DNA from: an uncultured Prevotellaceae bacterium
GTDB taxonomy: Bacteria > Bacteroidota > Bacteroidia > Bacteroidales > Bacteroidaceae
DNA: 60,108 bases
Direction of reading: 5' to 3'
Assembly: GCA_900315105.1 (NCBI GenBank)
Contig: OMXX01000020.1
Span: 1 to 60,108 of the forward strand
Below the pieces are notes generated by a model. The model had not been told where the DNA came from and ran no database searches. It saw only the letters and a list, made by a program, of their open reading frames with translations. Each line of letters starts with the position of its first letter. Positions within the stretch are counted from its first letter, which is position 1. This document shows, in pieces, positions 8,776 to 18,400 of this stretch. The position numbers were made by a program, and so were the translations under genes.

Positions 8776-9283
8776 TTTCTACCTCCAGTTTAATAAGAAC
8801 CTGTTCTGCGCGAACTGTATCGCCCTCTGCAATGAGGACATCCTTGATAGTACAGTCGGTTGCCACCTTGTAGTTTGACTGCATCTTCATAGCCTCCATG
8901 GTGAAGAGCATATCGCCAGCCTTCACCTTGTCGCCCTTCTTTACATATACCTTAACGATCTTGCAAGGCATTGGAGCGGTAACGGTATCAGCCTGAACGG
9001 CATCACCCTGATGTTTGCGCATTCTCATATACTTAGCCTGTGAGTCGAGGATATCGATCTGATAGGCAGAGTAGTTGAGGTTTACTGTATAGTGTTTGCC
9101 ACCCTCACCCTTGATGAGTTCGGCATTATAGGAGTTGCCTCCATATATAAGTGAGCATGTGCCATTCTGAAGCATAGCCACATCAACGTCATATACCTTT
9201 CCGTCGATGCTGATGCTCACCTTGTTTCCCTCCTTACTCAGGAGGGTTACTTCCTGAAGTTTATTTCCAACTTGAATTTCCAT
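8765..9283 (-). CDS. Biotin carboxyl carrier protein of the acyl-CoA carboxylase
   Basis: 172 residues with a C-terminal biotinyl domain; the biotinylation site is EAMKM with Lys133, and the preceding APMPCKIVKVYVKKGD segment is typical. It carries carboxybiotin between the carboxylase and transferase subunits. I chose the ATG at 9283 (MEIQVGNK). The frame extends 30 codons further upstream, but that part is translated from a dispersed palindromic repeat (PSLWEGLVRLL) and is unlikely to be native protein. The repeat abuts the start codon directly. Confidence 0.9.
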   Translation of the reverse strand: MEIQVGNKLQEVTLLSKEGNKVSISIDGKVYDVDVAMLQNGTCSLIYGGNSYNAELIKGEGGKHYTVNLNYSAYQIDILDSQAKYMRMRKHQGDAVQADTVTAPMPCKIVKVYVKKGDKVKAGDMLFTMEAMKMQSNYKVATDCTIKDVLIAEGDTVRAEQVLIKLEVENAE

Positions 9284-9326
9284 AAGAAGCCTAACCAAGC
9301 CTTCCCAAAGGGAAGGATGTTTTATA
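9284..9326 (-). repeat. Palindromic element family R, copy 1
   Basis: On the minus strand: TATAAAACATC, the palindrome CTTCCCTTTGGGAAG, then GCTTGGTTAGGCTTC, ending immediately before the ATG of the biotin-carrier gene. Related copies are at 15227-15267, 15387-15428, 49795-49910, 49984-50022 and 52487-52561. Confidence 0.9.
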
Positions 9327-9382
9327 CATTTAGTCGTGCTTGGAATTACTTTAAAATTATTTGTGTCATTCACCCATTAGGT

Positions 9383-9424
9383 TCTCCGGCTCCCTCTCTA
9401 CGGGAGAGGGCGGTGGGAGAGGCC
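9383..9424. repeat. REP-like element family P, single copy
   Basis: GGCTCCCTCTCTACGGGAGA followed by GGGCGGTGGGAGAGGCC. Same family as the copies around 31588-31734, 54241-54318 and 58136-58275. Lies in the gap between the biotin carboxylase and biotin-carrier genes. Confidence 0.85.
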
Positions 9425-9434
9425 GTTGGGTGGG

Positions 9435-10949
9435 CTACACCCTCAGCACACCCTTCTGCAATCCGAAGGCGCGCCATCTGCTGATAGCAGAGCCGTCATT
9501 CGTAGGACTTACAGATGAGTTTTCCTCAAGGTTCATGAGATAATCTATATAAGCTGCTATGACAGCCATTGGCTCTGAGTCGTTTTTGAAGCCTGAACGC
9601 GGACGAAGACGCTCCTCGTTACGCTCAATGAAGTGGGTGTTATAGTTACCGTCTTTGAACTCAGGTACGTCGATGATACGACGCAGATAGCGAATGTTGG
9701 TTGTCAAACCAGTTATCTTATACTCATAGAGCACACGACGCATTCTCTCGATGGCATACTCACGGGTGGTTGCCCAAACGATGAGCTTACCGATCATAGG
9801 ATCGTAGTGAACAGGAATCTCATAGCCCTCATATACGTATGAGTCGATACGTGTACCTATTCCGTGTGGCTCTGTGAGCTGACGGATGATACCAGGCGAT
9901 GGCATGAAGTTATGCTCTGTATCCTCTGCACAGATACGGCACTCGATAGCGTGACCATGCTGACGAAGGTCTTCCTGCTTATAGCGAAGCGGCTGACCAT
10001 CAGCAATACGAATCTGCTCCTTAACGAGATCAACGCCAACTACCTCCTCTGTTATAGGATGCTCCACCTGAAGTCGGGTGTTCATCTCAAGGAAATAGAA
10101 CTTATGGTGCTTGTCAACAAGGAACTCGATAGTTCCGGCTCCCTCATAGCCTACTGCCTTTGCAGCAGCCACAGCCTTAGCACCCATCTCCATACGGAGG
10201 TTGTAGTCAAGGAATGGTGATGGAGACTCCTCCACTACCTTCTGATGACGGCGCTGAACAGAGCACTCACGATCATAGAGGTGGATGACATTGCCATGCT
10301 TGTCACCGAGAATCTGGAACTCAATGTGATGAGGTTCCTCAACGAACTTCTCGATATACACGGTATCGTCACCGAATCCTGAACGAGCCTCACTACGAGC
10401 GGCGTTGTACATCTCAACGACATCCTCCTCACGCTCAATGAGACGCATGCCCTTTCCACCGCCACCCATGCTTGCCTTGAGCATGACGGGGAAACCAATC
10501 TTACGCGCTACCTCCACGGCCTCCTCGGCACTCTTCAGAGGTTCTTCTGTTCCGGGCACAACGGGTACACCTGCCTTAATCATAGTCTGACGGGCGCTAA
10601 TCTTATCACCCATCAAATCCATGGTCTCCGGCTTTGGACCAATGAACACAAATCCTTCTGCCTCGCAACGGCGGGCAAACTCGGAATTCTCCGAAAGGAA
10701 GCCATAGCCAGGATGGATTGCATCCACCTGATGCTTATGTGCAGCCTCAAGGATGTGATCAATGTTCAAATAACTGTCAGAGCTCTGGGCTCCTCCGATA
10801 CATTCTGCCTCGTTGGCGAATAAAACGTGGCGTGACAGGCGGTCGGCAGTACTATAGACTGCAACTGAGCGTATGCCCATCTCATAGCAGGAACGCATCA
10901 CGCGTATTGCTATTTCACCACGATTAGCAACAAGTACTTTTCTAATCAT
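9435..10949 (-). CDS. Biotin carboxylase subunit of acyl-CoA carboxylase
   Basis: 504 residues of the AccC/PccA biotin-carboxylase family (ATP-grasp), which carboxylates biotin with ATP and bicarbonate. MIRKVLVANRGEIAIRV is the canonical N terminus; KASMGGGGKGMR is the glycine-rich ATP loop; EFQILGDKHGNVIHLYDREC and EMNTRLQVEHPITE are catalytic-core signatures. The start is the ATG at 10949. The 21 extra codons upstream are rejected because they lie in the riboswitch expression region. The C-terminal 40 residues extend past the usual end, but the biotinyl domain is on a separate gene. First gene of the carboxylase operon, directly behind the cobalamin riboswitch. Confidence 0.94.
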   Translation of the reverse strand: MIRKVLVANRGEIAIRVMRSCYEMGIRSVAVYSTADRLSRHVLFANEAECIGGAQSSDSYLNIDHILEAAHKHQVDAIHPGYGFLSENSEFARRCEAEGFVFIGPKPETMDLMGDKISARQTMIKAGVPVVPGTEEPLKSAEEAVEVARKIGFPVMLKASMGGGGKGMRLIEREEDVVEMYNAARSEARSGFGDDTVYIEKFVEEPHHIEFQILGDKHGNVIHLYDRECSVQRRHQKVVEESPSPFLDYNLRMEMGAKAVAAAKAVGYEGAGTIEFLVDKHHKFYFLEMNTRLQVEHPITEEVVGVDLVKEQIRIADGQPLRYKQEDLRQHGHAIECRICAEDTEHNFMPSPGIIRQLTEPHGIGTRIDSYVYEGYEIPVHYDPMIGKLIVWATTREYAIERMRRVLYEYKITGLTTNIRYLRRIIDVPEFKDGNYNTHFIERNEERLRPRSGFKNDSEPMAVIAAYIDYLMNLEENSSVSPTNDGSAISRWRAFGLQKGVLRV

Positions 10950-10963
10950 GTATAAATTTTTAT

Positions 10964-10997
10964 GTGTTTCCGTCAATGCCCGTGATCCCGCGGACAC
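10964..10997 (-). promoter_or_regulatory. Hairpin between riboswitch and start codon (candidate expression platform)
   Basis: On the minus strand GTGTCCG pairs with CGGAAACAC (a 4+3-bp stem with an AA bulge), 14 nt before the ATG at 10949. There is no U-run of terminator type, so translation-level control is more likely than termination. This is a reading by eye, not a computed fold. Confidence 0.5.
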
Positions 10998-11009
10998 GCG
11001 TTTAAATCG

Positions 11010-11205
11010 CAAATGGCAGGTCTTCTGACTTTATCCTTATCCGACACGTCTTCCCGGACAATAATCCAGTGACTTGTTGTGTCGGAGTTGCAAGAAAGGA
11101 CTCACAGCATCGGGTAATGTTGCAGATTCTCACTGCATTCCCGTCTTAGCTCCGACGCGTGCATTACTTTATGCGTGCATTTTCAACCCGAAATGCCGCA
11201 TTAAT
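11010..11205 (-). ncRNA. Cobalamin (B12) riboswitch
   Basis: The minus-strand leader of the carboxylase operon contains the B12 box AGTCAGAAGACCTGCC (11030-11015). Upstream is the conserved core: ACGGGAATGCAGTGAGAATC, CTGCAACATTACCCG and GCTGTGAGTCC in the correct order for the cobalamin aptamer. It is preceded by a good promoter and followed by a hairpin next to the accC-type start. Cobalamin riboswitches normally lower expression when adenosylcobalamin or a related form is bound. Confidence 0.93.
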
Positions 11206-11232
11206 ATGAACGGTGAAGAACCAAATGCGCTG

Positions 11233-11263
11233 CAAAGATATAAAGAATTATTGAACTAACCAA
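11233..11263 (-). promoter_or_regulatory. Promoter of the riboswitch-carboxylase operon
   Basis: TTG (11263-11261), 20 bp, TATCTTTG (11240-11233) on the minus strand. The expected start of transcription lies about 25 bp before the aptamer. Confidence 0.75.
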
Positions 11264-11312
11264 AAAAAACAGGAAAAAAACTTAAAACGCCCTCCCAGTC
11301 CATTCTCTTTCC

Positions 11313-11477
11313 CCATCCATTCTCCATCCATTCTCCATCCATCCACCTCCCTTCTTCTTCCCATCTTCCTCCCTTCTTCCTCCGTAGATACTCCATCGAT
11401 TCTCCATCGATACTCCATCGATGGTCCATCGTTTCGATGGAGGATCGATGGACTAACGATGGACTAACGATGGAGTA
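11313..11477. repeat. 11-bp-step array (site 2), fifteen units
   Basis: Fifteen consecutive units of exactly 11 bp. The first six are pyrimidine-rich (CCATCCATTCT twice, CCTCCCTTCTT twice). Then come CCTCCGTAGAT, ACTCCATCGAT, TCTCCATCGAT, ACTCCATCGAT and GGTCCATCGTT, and after a switch of strand TCGATGGAGGA, TCGATGGACTA, ACGATGGACTA and ACGATGGAGTA. The last eight units make an inverted repeat. The array lies between the terminator of the 52-residue peptide gene and the carboxylase promoter. Confidence 0.95.
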
Positions 11478-11504
11478 TCCTATGACTTTTTGCGGAGAAT
11501 AGGG

Positions 11505-11543
11505 AAAACAAAAGTGCCCTTGCTATCAAGCAAAGGCACTTTG
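11505..11543 (-). terminator. Terminator after the 52-residue peptide gene
   Basis: AAAGTGCC (11511-11518) pairs with GGCACTTT (11535-11542), with further TTGC/GCAA pairing inside. TTTTGTTTTC follows on the minus strand. Confidence 0.88.
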
Positions 11544-11584
11544 GCATATATACTAAATATCACATGGATATTGAAACGAAGCGC

Positions 11585-11743
11585 TTACCAGCCATTGATA
11601 ATTGGTTCTTCATCTTCCTCCTCATTATTCTGTAGTTCTCCATTCAGATCATAATTCTGACTGGCATCGCCAAGCAGATTGTTTGTTTGCAGAAGCTTAT
11701 GCTCCTTCATAAAGGGCTTTTCATATATCTTCTTCATAGTCAT
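11585..11743 (-). CDS. 52-residue acidic peptide of the KKxYExP type
   Basis: A short complete frame, start ATG 11743 (or ATG 11737), stop 11585, 16 bp after the stop of the large secreted protein and followed by a clear terminator. The sequence starts MTMKKIYEKPFMKEHKL and ends in a Glu/Asn-rich acidic segment EEEDEEPIINGW. No signal peptide. Small proteins beginning K-K-x-Y-E-x-P are frequent in Prevotella genomes, but their role is not known to me. Coding status is supported by position between a gene and a terminator and by its sequence style. Confidence 0.7.
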   Translation of the reverse strand: MTMKKIYEKPFMKEHKLLQTNNLLGDASQNYDLNGELQNNEEEDEEPIINGW

Positions 11744-11759
11744 ATTCCTATTTAATTGT

Positions 11760-13529
11760 TTACTTCATTAATACCTTCTTACCATTCACAATATATATAC
11801 CCTTTCCAGGATTAGCCACGCGACGTCCCTGAAGGTCATATATCTTAACATCTGCATTCTCTTCGCTATCTTGCGTGTTTATACTATCCACGCCTGTAGC
11901 GGTTGCATCAAAGTCAAAGGTGAAGAATTCGTGAGCAGAAGCGTCGCTATTTGCTTTAAGATATGCCTTGTTTGCGGCAATTGTACCATTGTCACTTAGT
12001 TTGTAGAAGGCCACGCCCCCCGATTTCCTATAGTTAAGTACGTATGCATTACCCGGGTTAGTGATTTTGTAAGCAGTTCCATAAAGGCTGTTACCAGCAT
12101 AACTATAAGAACTATTGTCGTCAGTCTTTGTCATCGTAATAATATTATCAGTCTCACTCTTCAATACCACGCCCTGATACCTATTCACGATGCGGTCTTC
12201 TATCGGAATCATTGTAACTTTTGAACCTTCTAAGCTCACCTTGAACACCTGAGTGCCCTCTGGTGCCTGATAGTTGCAGGCATTGCTATAGAATGTAGTC
12301 CAGTAGTAGTCCCCTGCTTTATTAGCAGCCACTTCCATCGTAGAATTAGGTACTGGTTCCTTGTAATATACTGTGATTACTCTTAGCAGTACTTCCTCAT
12401 ATTCAGATACTCCTGGGTGAGAAATCGTCAGGCTTGATGAGTTGATATCGCTTATTGTCCAATATTGATAAGGATAACGATAATTAACATTCCTTATGAC
12501 ACGAGTACCAGCAGTACTACTTATTGAATCTGAACCATAATAATGAACAAATTCTAAATCCACTTTCGAAATCTCCGCACCTTTAACAGATGTTATGGTA
12601 ACGTATTCACCTTCATCTATATTCAAGCCCCCCCAATCCCCAATCACGCTTTCTGTGCCTGATACTTTTATATTGCCTTCAGTATAGTCATTTCCTGTGT
12701 TTGTTTCAATGTCTACATGTTTTTCCTCAGACATCTTCACATAATATACTGTGATATTTTTAATCTGTCCACTACCATTAAGACTGGAAATTGTGATAGT
12801 TGGTGAGTAGAAATTGCTTATCGTCTTGCTTGTTCCGCTACCCTCTATACCATCCAAGCCATTGATAGTCCCATTAAACTCATTTTCAAATTCCAGTTCT
12901 ACTTTCAAGATTCTCACATCATTGTCGTTATAAGGGCTTATGGTAATGGTCTTACCATTACCTATAGACAGACCATTAGCATTAGCTTCTGCGCCTGTTA
13001 CTTGAACATTGTTACCCCAATATTCCGTTCCATTGGTTGTAGCAAAGCTTTCGAACTGAATATATTCTTCTGATATAGAAGTATTTTCTTCTTCACCACC
13101 ATTCCCTTGCGGTTCATAATAAACCAGTAATTCAGAAATCTCTAATCTATGCGTTGCATCGCTATAGATGACCAATTCGGTAGCATTAACATTGTCTATG
13201 ATGAAGTCTTCAATCGAAACATCACCAGGAGTAGCCTTCAAAAGTTTTTTATCGTATGAAGATCCATAGCTAAAATCACATTCCACCTTTGTAATTTTCT
13301 CGCCAGTTTTGGAACGCACTGTAATCTTATATCCATCGTTTATATACATACCGTGATAATCCCCAAGGTCACCCTTAACGACGAAACAAGAACCAGTATA
13401 AGTATAGTCTCCATCCTCAACTAAAGGATCTTTCAAGTTTAATAATTCGGATAGTTCACTCGATTCCTCAGCCATTGCGCTTATAAACGGCAAAAACATC
13501 ATGGCAAAAACAAAAAATATCTTTTTCAT
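11760..13529 (-). CDS. Large secreted protein with Por-type (T9SS-like) C-terminal tail
   Basis: 589 residues: Sec signal peptide (cleavage near SAMAEE, residue 20), then three to four similar beta-rich segments, each with a 'G..I.I....G..IT.V..EF.Y' pattern (e.g. GLSIGNGKTITISPY, GLNIDEGEYVTITSV). A last domain (about 400-560) precedes the tail VKIYDLQGRRVANPGKGIY. Tails of the form YDLxGR..xxPxKGIYIxxGKKxxxK are the short Por-secretion signals common in Prevotella. The internal repeats suggest an adhesin or carbohydrate-binding surface protein; no enzyme motif seen. The porU and porV sortase components are elsewhere in this window. Confidence 0.75.
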   Translation of the reverse strand: MKKIFFVFAMMFLPFISAMAEESSELSELLNLKDPLVEDGDYTYTGSCFVVKGDLGDYHGMYINDGYKITVRSKTGEKITKVECDFSYGSSYDKKLLKATPGDVSIEDFIIDNVNATELVIYSDATHRLEISELLVYYEPQGNGGEEENTSISEEYIQFESFATTNGTEYWGNNVQVTGAEANANGLSIGNGKTITISPYNDNDVRILKVELEFENEFNGTINGLDGIEGSGTSKTISNFYSPTITISSLNGSGQIKNITVYYVKMSEEKHVDIETNTGNDYTEGNIKVSGTESVIGDWGGLNIDEGEYVTITSVKGAEISKVDLEFVHYYGSDSISSTAGTRVIRNVNYRYPYQYWTISDINSSSLTISHPGVSEYEEVLLRVITVYYKEPVPNSTMEVAANKAGDYYWTTFYSNACNYQAPEGTQVFKVSLEGSKVTMIPIEDRIVNRYQGVVLKSETDNIITMTKTDDNSSYSYAGNSLYGTAYKITNPGNAYVLNYRKSGGVAFYKLSDNGTIAANKAYLKANSDASAHEFFTFDFDATATGVDSINTQDSEENADVKIYDLQGRRVANPGKGIYIVNGKKVLMK

Positions 13530-13636
13530 ATTTTGGCGTTTTTTAAATTATTGTTCAATATTTTAACATTAAATTGTCTAAGGTTCAACACCTCTATCCG
13601 AGACTTGCTTACAGAGACAACAAATAGTTCTGGGTG

Positions 13637-13644
13637 CAAATATA
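13637..13644 (-). promoter_or_regulatory. Possible -7 element for the large secreted protein
   Basis: TATATTTG on the minus strand, about 110 bp before the ATG at 13529. No TTG at the expected -33 spacing, so this is weak. The rest of the 13530-13761 gap is AT-rich with nothing recognised. Confidence 0.4.
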
Positions 13645-13761
13645 ACAAAAATATTTAGAATAATAATCATTAAGGTACGACTTTTGTTTGTATTTGCCCA
13701 AAGAAAGGTTATTTTTGCCCCAATTTTAACTATAAATGATGCAAATAGAGTGATTTAGAAG

Positions 13762-13801
13762 AAAAAAAGGGCGAACGGTCACTCAACGTGAACGTACGCC
13801 C
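13762..13801 (-). terminator. Terminator of gltB-gltD
   Basis: GGGCGAACG...TCAC pairs with GTGA...CGTACGCCC around a short loop, with TTTTTTTC following on the minus strand, 49 bp after the gltD stop. Confidence 0.85.
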
Positions 13802-13849
13802 AAAGGTGTTTTATTTGAGATATTTGGGAATGGATCTCCTTTTTATTTT

Positions 13850-15223
13850 TTACTTTAAAAATTCATCCACCTTCTTTGCTGCGTCGCGACCGCTTGCCAT
13901 AGCACGAACAACAAGGCTGGCACCATTGGCTGCGTCACCACATACAAATACGTTGGATGGGAACTCAGGCTGCTGTGGTTTGAGGAAGCCCATTGCAAGG
14001 AAGACAATCTCAGCCTTGATAATCTCTGGTTCCCCAGCCTCAACCATGATAGGACGACCGCCCTCTGGGTTTGGTTTCCAATCGATTGGCTGAACACGCA
14101 CACCTGTGAGTTTGCCGTCTTCACCAAGGAACTCAAGTGAGTTGATGTTCCAACGACGAACACAGCCTTCCTCATGTGAAGAAGTGGTCTTCAAAGTGCG
14201 AGGCCAGTTTGGCCAAGGATTCTGAGGATCCTCTGGGCCCTCAACAGGCTTTGGCATAATCTCAATCTGGGTAACGCTCTTACAACCCTGACGGTGAGAT
14301 GTTCCGATACAGTCAGAACCAGTATCACCACCACCGATTACGAGTACGTTCTTGCCCTTTGCCGTTACGCGCTCTTCCTTTGAGAACTCCATGCCTGCAA
14401 GGACACGGTTCTGCTGTGAGAGGAGTTCGAGAGCGAGGTGAACGCCCTTGAGCTCACGTCCTGGAATCTTGAGGTCACGAGCTGTTGGTGTGCCTGTAGA
14501 GATAACAACGGCATCAAACTTTGCACCAAGAGCCTTCTCGATGTCAGCCTCAGAAACCTTGTCACCCTCGAAGTTTACAGGGGTGTTATACTTGAACTCG
14601 ATACCTTCTTCTACAAGAAGATTGATACGACGGTCGATGACTGCCTTGTTGAGTTTGAAGTTCGGAATGCCATAGCGGAGAAGACCTCCAGCAGCCTCGT
14701 TCTTATCGAATACTGTAACCTTGTAGCCCATCTTGTTGAGACGGTTGGCTGCAACGAGACCTGCAGGACCAGCACCTACAACGGCAACGGTCTTGCCATT
14801 GCGCTTGTACTGCTTAGGGGTGATGAAGTTCTCACGCCATGCAGCCTCGGTGATGGCACACTCATTCTCACGGTTTGTGGTAGCGGCATGATCTGTAAGA
14901 TTGAGTACGCAAGCCTTCTCGCAGAGTGCAGGACAGATACGCCCCGTAAACTCTGGAAAATCGTTTGTATCGTTCAAACGACGATAAGCCAGTTCCCAGT
15001 TACCCTTGTAGAGGGCATCGTTCCACTCAGGAGCCTTATTGCCCAGTGGGCAAGCCCAGTGACAGAAAGGTACACCGCAATCCATACAGCGTGAAGCCTG
15101 TTCCTTGCGGTCGTGTGTATTCAATGTCTGCTCGACTTCTCCGAAGTCGTGAATACGATCATTTATTGGTCTATAACCAGCCTCAACGCGAGGCACGGTA
15201 AGAAATGCTTTAGGATTTCCCAT
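13850..15223 (-). CDS. gltD: Glutamate synthase small subunit (NADPH)
   Basis: 457 residues, full length for GltD. The N-terminal region has the cysteine-rich Fe-S segment CMDCGVPFCHWACPLGNKAPEW. The FAD-binding motif VVGAGPAGLVAANRL follows, and the NADPH-binding Rossmann motif VIGGGDTGSDCIG. It passes electrons from NADPH to GltB to make two glutamates from glutamine and 2-oxoglutarate. Second gene after gltB; the 205-bp gap holds two copies of the family R palindrome, one of them 3 bp before the gltD ATG. Confidence 0.96.
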   Translation of the reverse strand: MGNPKAFLTVPRVEAGYRPINDRIHDFGEVEQTLNTHDRKEQASRCMDCGVPFCHWACPLGNKAPEWNDALYKGNWELAYRRLNDTNDFPEFTGRICPALCEKACVLNLTDHAATTNRENECAITEAAWRENFITPKQYKRNGKTVAVVGAGPAGLVAANRLNKMGYKVTVFDKNEAAGGLLRYGIPNFKLNKAVIDRRINLLVEEGIEFKYNTPVNFEGDKVSEADIEKALGAKFDAVVISTGTPTARDLKIPGRELKGVHLALELLSQQNRVLAGMEFSKEERVTAKGKNVLVIGGGDTGSDCIGTSHRQGCKSVTQIEIMPKPVEGPEDPQNPWPNWPRTLKTTSSHEEGCVRRWNINSLEFLGEDGKLTGVRVQPIDWKPNPEGGRPIMVEAGEPEIIKAEIVFLAMGFLKPQQPEFPSNVFVCGDAANGASLVVRAMASGRDAAKKVDEFLK

Positions 15224-15226
15224 ATT

Positions 15227-15267
15227 GAAGCCTAACCAAGCCTTCCCAAAGGGAAGGATGTTTTATA
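15227..15267 (-). repeat. Palindromic element family R, copy 2 (before gltD)
   Basis: Same sequence and same orientation relative to the following start codon as the copy at 9284-9326: TATAAAACATC, palindrome CTTCCCTTTGGGAAG, GCTTGGTTAGGCTTC, then the gltD ATG 3 bp later. Confidence 0.9.
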
Positions 15268-15386
15268 GATTTTATTGTTTATTCCAATCGGTTAAAAACC
15301 TATCAGAACTTACAATTTAATAATGTTAATTGAAAATGTTTGCTTTTTATTAAAACAGCCCCATATAGATTGTCTTTTAATCAACA

Positions 15387-15428
15387 ATACTATATCGCAT
15401 CCCTCCCTTTGGGAGGGCCTGGATGGGC
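15387..15428 (-). repeat. Palindromic element family R, GC-rich variant (after gltB)
   Basis: TATCGCATCC then CTCCCTTTGGGAG then GGCCTGGATGGGCC, touching the gltB stop. Compared with copy 2, both arms of the stem changed together (CTTCCC/GGGAAG to CCTCCC/GGGAGG), so pairing is kept. Confidence 0.85.
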
Positions 15429-18400
15429 CTAGTTATTAATAATCTGCATATCAGCGATCTTCTGCTGGAGCTCGCGGAGCTTCTCTTCCTGAAGCACACG
15501 CTTGTACTCGATAGGAACAACCTGAACGAAGTCCTCGATGTAGTGGTTCCAGTCATCGAGCATACGGCGGGCAAGCTCTGAACCTGTGTAGAGATAGTGC
15601 TGACGAACAAGCTCATGAAGTTCCTTGCGTGCTGATGCTTCCTCTACGAGGTTGATCTCCACCTGATCCATATTACAAAAGTAGTCGAAGTTGTGGTTCT
15701 TGTCCCAGACATAAGCCACACCGCCTGACATTCCGGCTGCGAAGTTGCGGCCTGTCTCTCCAAGCACAACCACACGACCGCCTGTCATATACTCACAGCA
15801 ATGGTCGCCTGCGCCCTCGATAACAGCAATGGCACCTGAGTTACGAACACCGAAGCGCTCACCTACCCTACCGTTCACGTAAAGCTCACCAGTTGTTGCG
15901 CCATAGAGACCTGTGTTTCCTGCGATGATGTTATCCTCTGCCACGAAGTTAGCATCATAGCGTGCAGGTGGGAGGATAGAGATACGACCACCTGAAAGTC
16001 CCTTACCGAAATAGTCGTTTGTCTCACCTTCAAGTCTGAGGTTGACGCCCTTCACGGCGAATGCGCCGAATGACTGTCCTGCAGAGCCCTTGAACTTGAT
16101 GTTTATAGTTCCGTCAGGAAGACCGTCCTCACCATACTTCTTGGCGATGACGCCTGAGAGCATAGTACCAACGGCACGATCTGTATTCTTTATAGCATAG
16201 TCGAGGTTTACCTCTTCCTTGTTCTCGATAGCCTTTTGGCAAGCGTTGATAATCTCAAGATCCTTGACACCATCAACCTTTGTGAACTCACCGCGATCCC
16301 AGTAGAGTGCCTTGTCGGTCTCTGGCTTGTGGAGAAGGCGAGAGAAGTCAATGGTGCCCTGCTTTGTTGCAGGATCAGTAGGCTTTACCTCGATAAGGTC
16401 TGTGCGACCGATGATATCCTTGAGGTTCTTAACACCAATCTCTGAGAGGTATTCACGAACTTCCTGTGCAAGGAATGTGAAGAAGTTCACCACATAGTCT
16501 GCATGACCGCGGAACTTTGCACGGAGTTTCTCGTCCTGTGTAGCAACACCCACCGGACAGGTATTTGTGTTACACTTACGCATCATCAAGCAACCGAGCA
16601 CGATCAATGGAAGCGTACCGAATGAGAACTCATCTGCACCAAGCATTGCCATGATGATCACGTCACGGGCTGTCTTGAGCTGACCATCGGTCTGGAGACG
16701 AACCTGATTACGCAGACCATTGATGACAAGAGTCTGCTGTGTCTCTGCAAGTCCTATCTCTGGAGAGATACCTGCGAAGCGCATAGAAGAAGCAGGAGAA
16801 GCACCTGTACCGCCCTCTGCACCTGAGATAACGATGAGGTCTGCCTTTGCCTTTGCCACACCGGCAGCGATAGTACCCACACCACTTTCGGCTACGAGCT
16901 TAACGCTTACGGCTGCCGTAGGGTTGATGTTCTTAAGGTCGAAGATAAGTTGTGCAAGGTCCTCGATTGAGTAGATATCGTGATGTGGTGGAGGTGAGAT
17001 AAGGGTAATTCCAGGAATCGCGTTACGTGTCTTAGCAATGATCTTGTTCACCTTGAATCCAGGCAACTGACCGCCCTCACCAGGCTTAGCGCCCTGAGCG
17101 ACCTTAATCTGGAGTTCCTCTGCATTCACGAGATACTCGGCAGTAACACCGAAACGACCAGATGCGATCTGCTTTGTCTTACTAGAAAGGCTCACGCCAT
17201 CAACCTCTGTGTGGTAGCGGGCATTGTCCTCTCCACCCTCACCAGTATTACTGCGGGTACCGAGTTTATTCATAGCGATGGCAAGTGCCTCGTGTGCCTC
17301 GATAGAGAGAGCTCCGAACGACATAGCACCTGTCACGAAATGCTTTACGATTGACTCTACTGGCTCAACCTCGTCGATTGGAGTTGGCTTTGCAGCCTTC
17401 TTGAATCCGAAGAAGTCACGAATGAAGATTGGCTTCTCCTTCTCGTCAACACTCTTTGCCCACTCCTTGAACTTGGTATATGAGCCAAGACGAGTTGCAA
17501 TCTGGAGGTTGGCAATCGTCTCTGGGTTCCAAGCGTGCTGAATACCATCCTTGCGATAGTTGAACAGACCTGTATTTGGAAGGAACTGAGGCATCTCGTC
17601 AGGCACGAATGCCTCATCATGCAGACGGATGGCATCCTTGGCAATGTCACGCAGACCGATACCGCCAATTGTGCTAATCTCTGTTCCGAAGTATGTCTTG
17701 AGGAGATCCTCGGAAAGACCGATAGACTCGAATATCTTTGCACCACGATAAGAGCGGATGGTTGAGATACCCATCTTTGACATGATCTTCTTCAGACCCT
17801 TGTCAACTGCCTTGATATAGTTTTTCTCGGCAGTAGCATACTCTTCTTGTACCTGATGTGTCTTTACGAGATTGTCAAGCACGGCGAATGTCATGTAAGG
17901 ACACAATGCTGATGCACCATAGCCAAGGAGCAATGCAGCGTGCATCACCTCACGTATTTCACCAGACTCAACGATGAGGGCGGTCTGAACACGCTTCTGT
18001 ACGCTAATCAAATAGTGGTGAACGGCACTTACGGCAAGCAAAGAAGGTATTGCTGCGTGTGTCTGGTCGATGTCTCGGTCAGAGAGGATGATATAGTTCA
18101 CACCGCTGTCAACGCTCTCCTCTGCCTTCTTGCAAAGGTTGTCAAGAGCCTCACGAAGTCCTGCCTCTCCCTTCTCAATCTCGAAGAGAATAGGAAGCTT
18201 CACGGTGTTGAATCCCTTATAGCGTATGTTACAGAGAATATCAAGCTGAGTGTTTGTAAGCACAGGCTGTGGCAGACGAACCATCTTACAGTTGCTCTCG
18301 TCAGGTGTCAGGATGTTTGTACCAACCGCTCCTATATACTCTGTGAGCGACATTACAAGCTCCTCACGTATTGGGTCAATGGCAGGATTTGTTACCTGTG

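Noticed and set aside
9284..9373. Longer start of the biotin-carrier protein (ATG 9373)
   Set aside because: The extra residues are translated from the family R repeat, also found before gltD.
7333..10949. Operon as sodium-pumping methylmalonyl-CoA decarboxylase
   Set aside because: A biotin carboxylase subunit is present and the membrane beta subunit and small gamma subunit are absent.
11313..11477. 11-bp arrays as CRISPR or as simple microsatellites
   Set aside because: No spacers; units diverge within an array and switch strand in the middle, unlike slippage of one unit.
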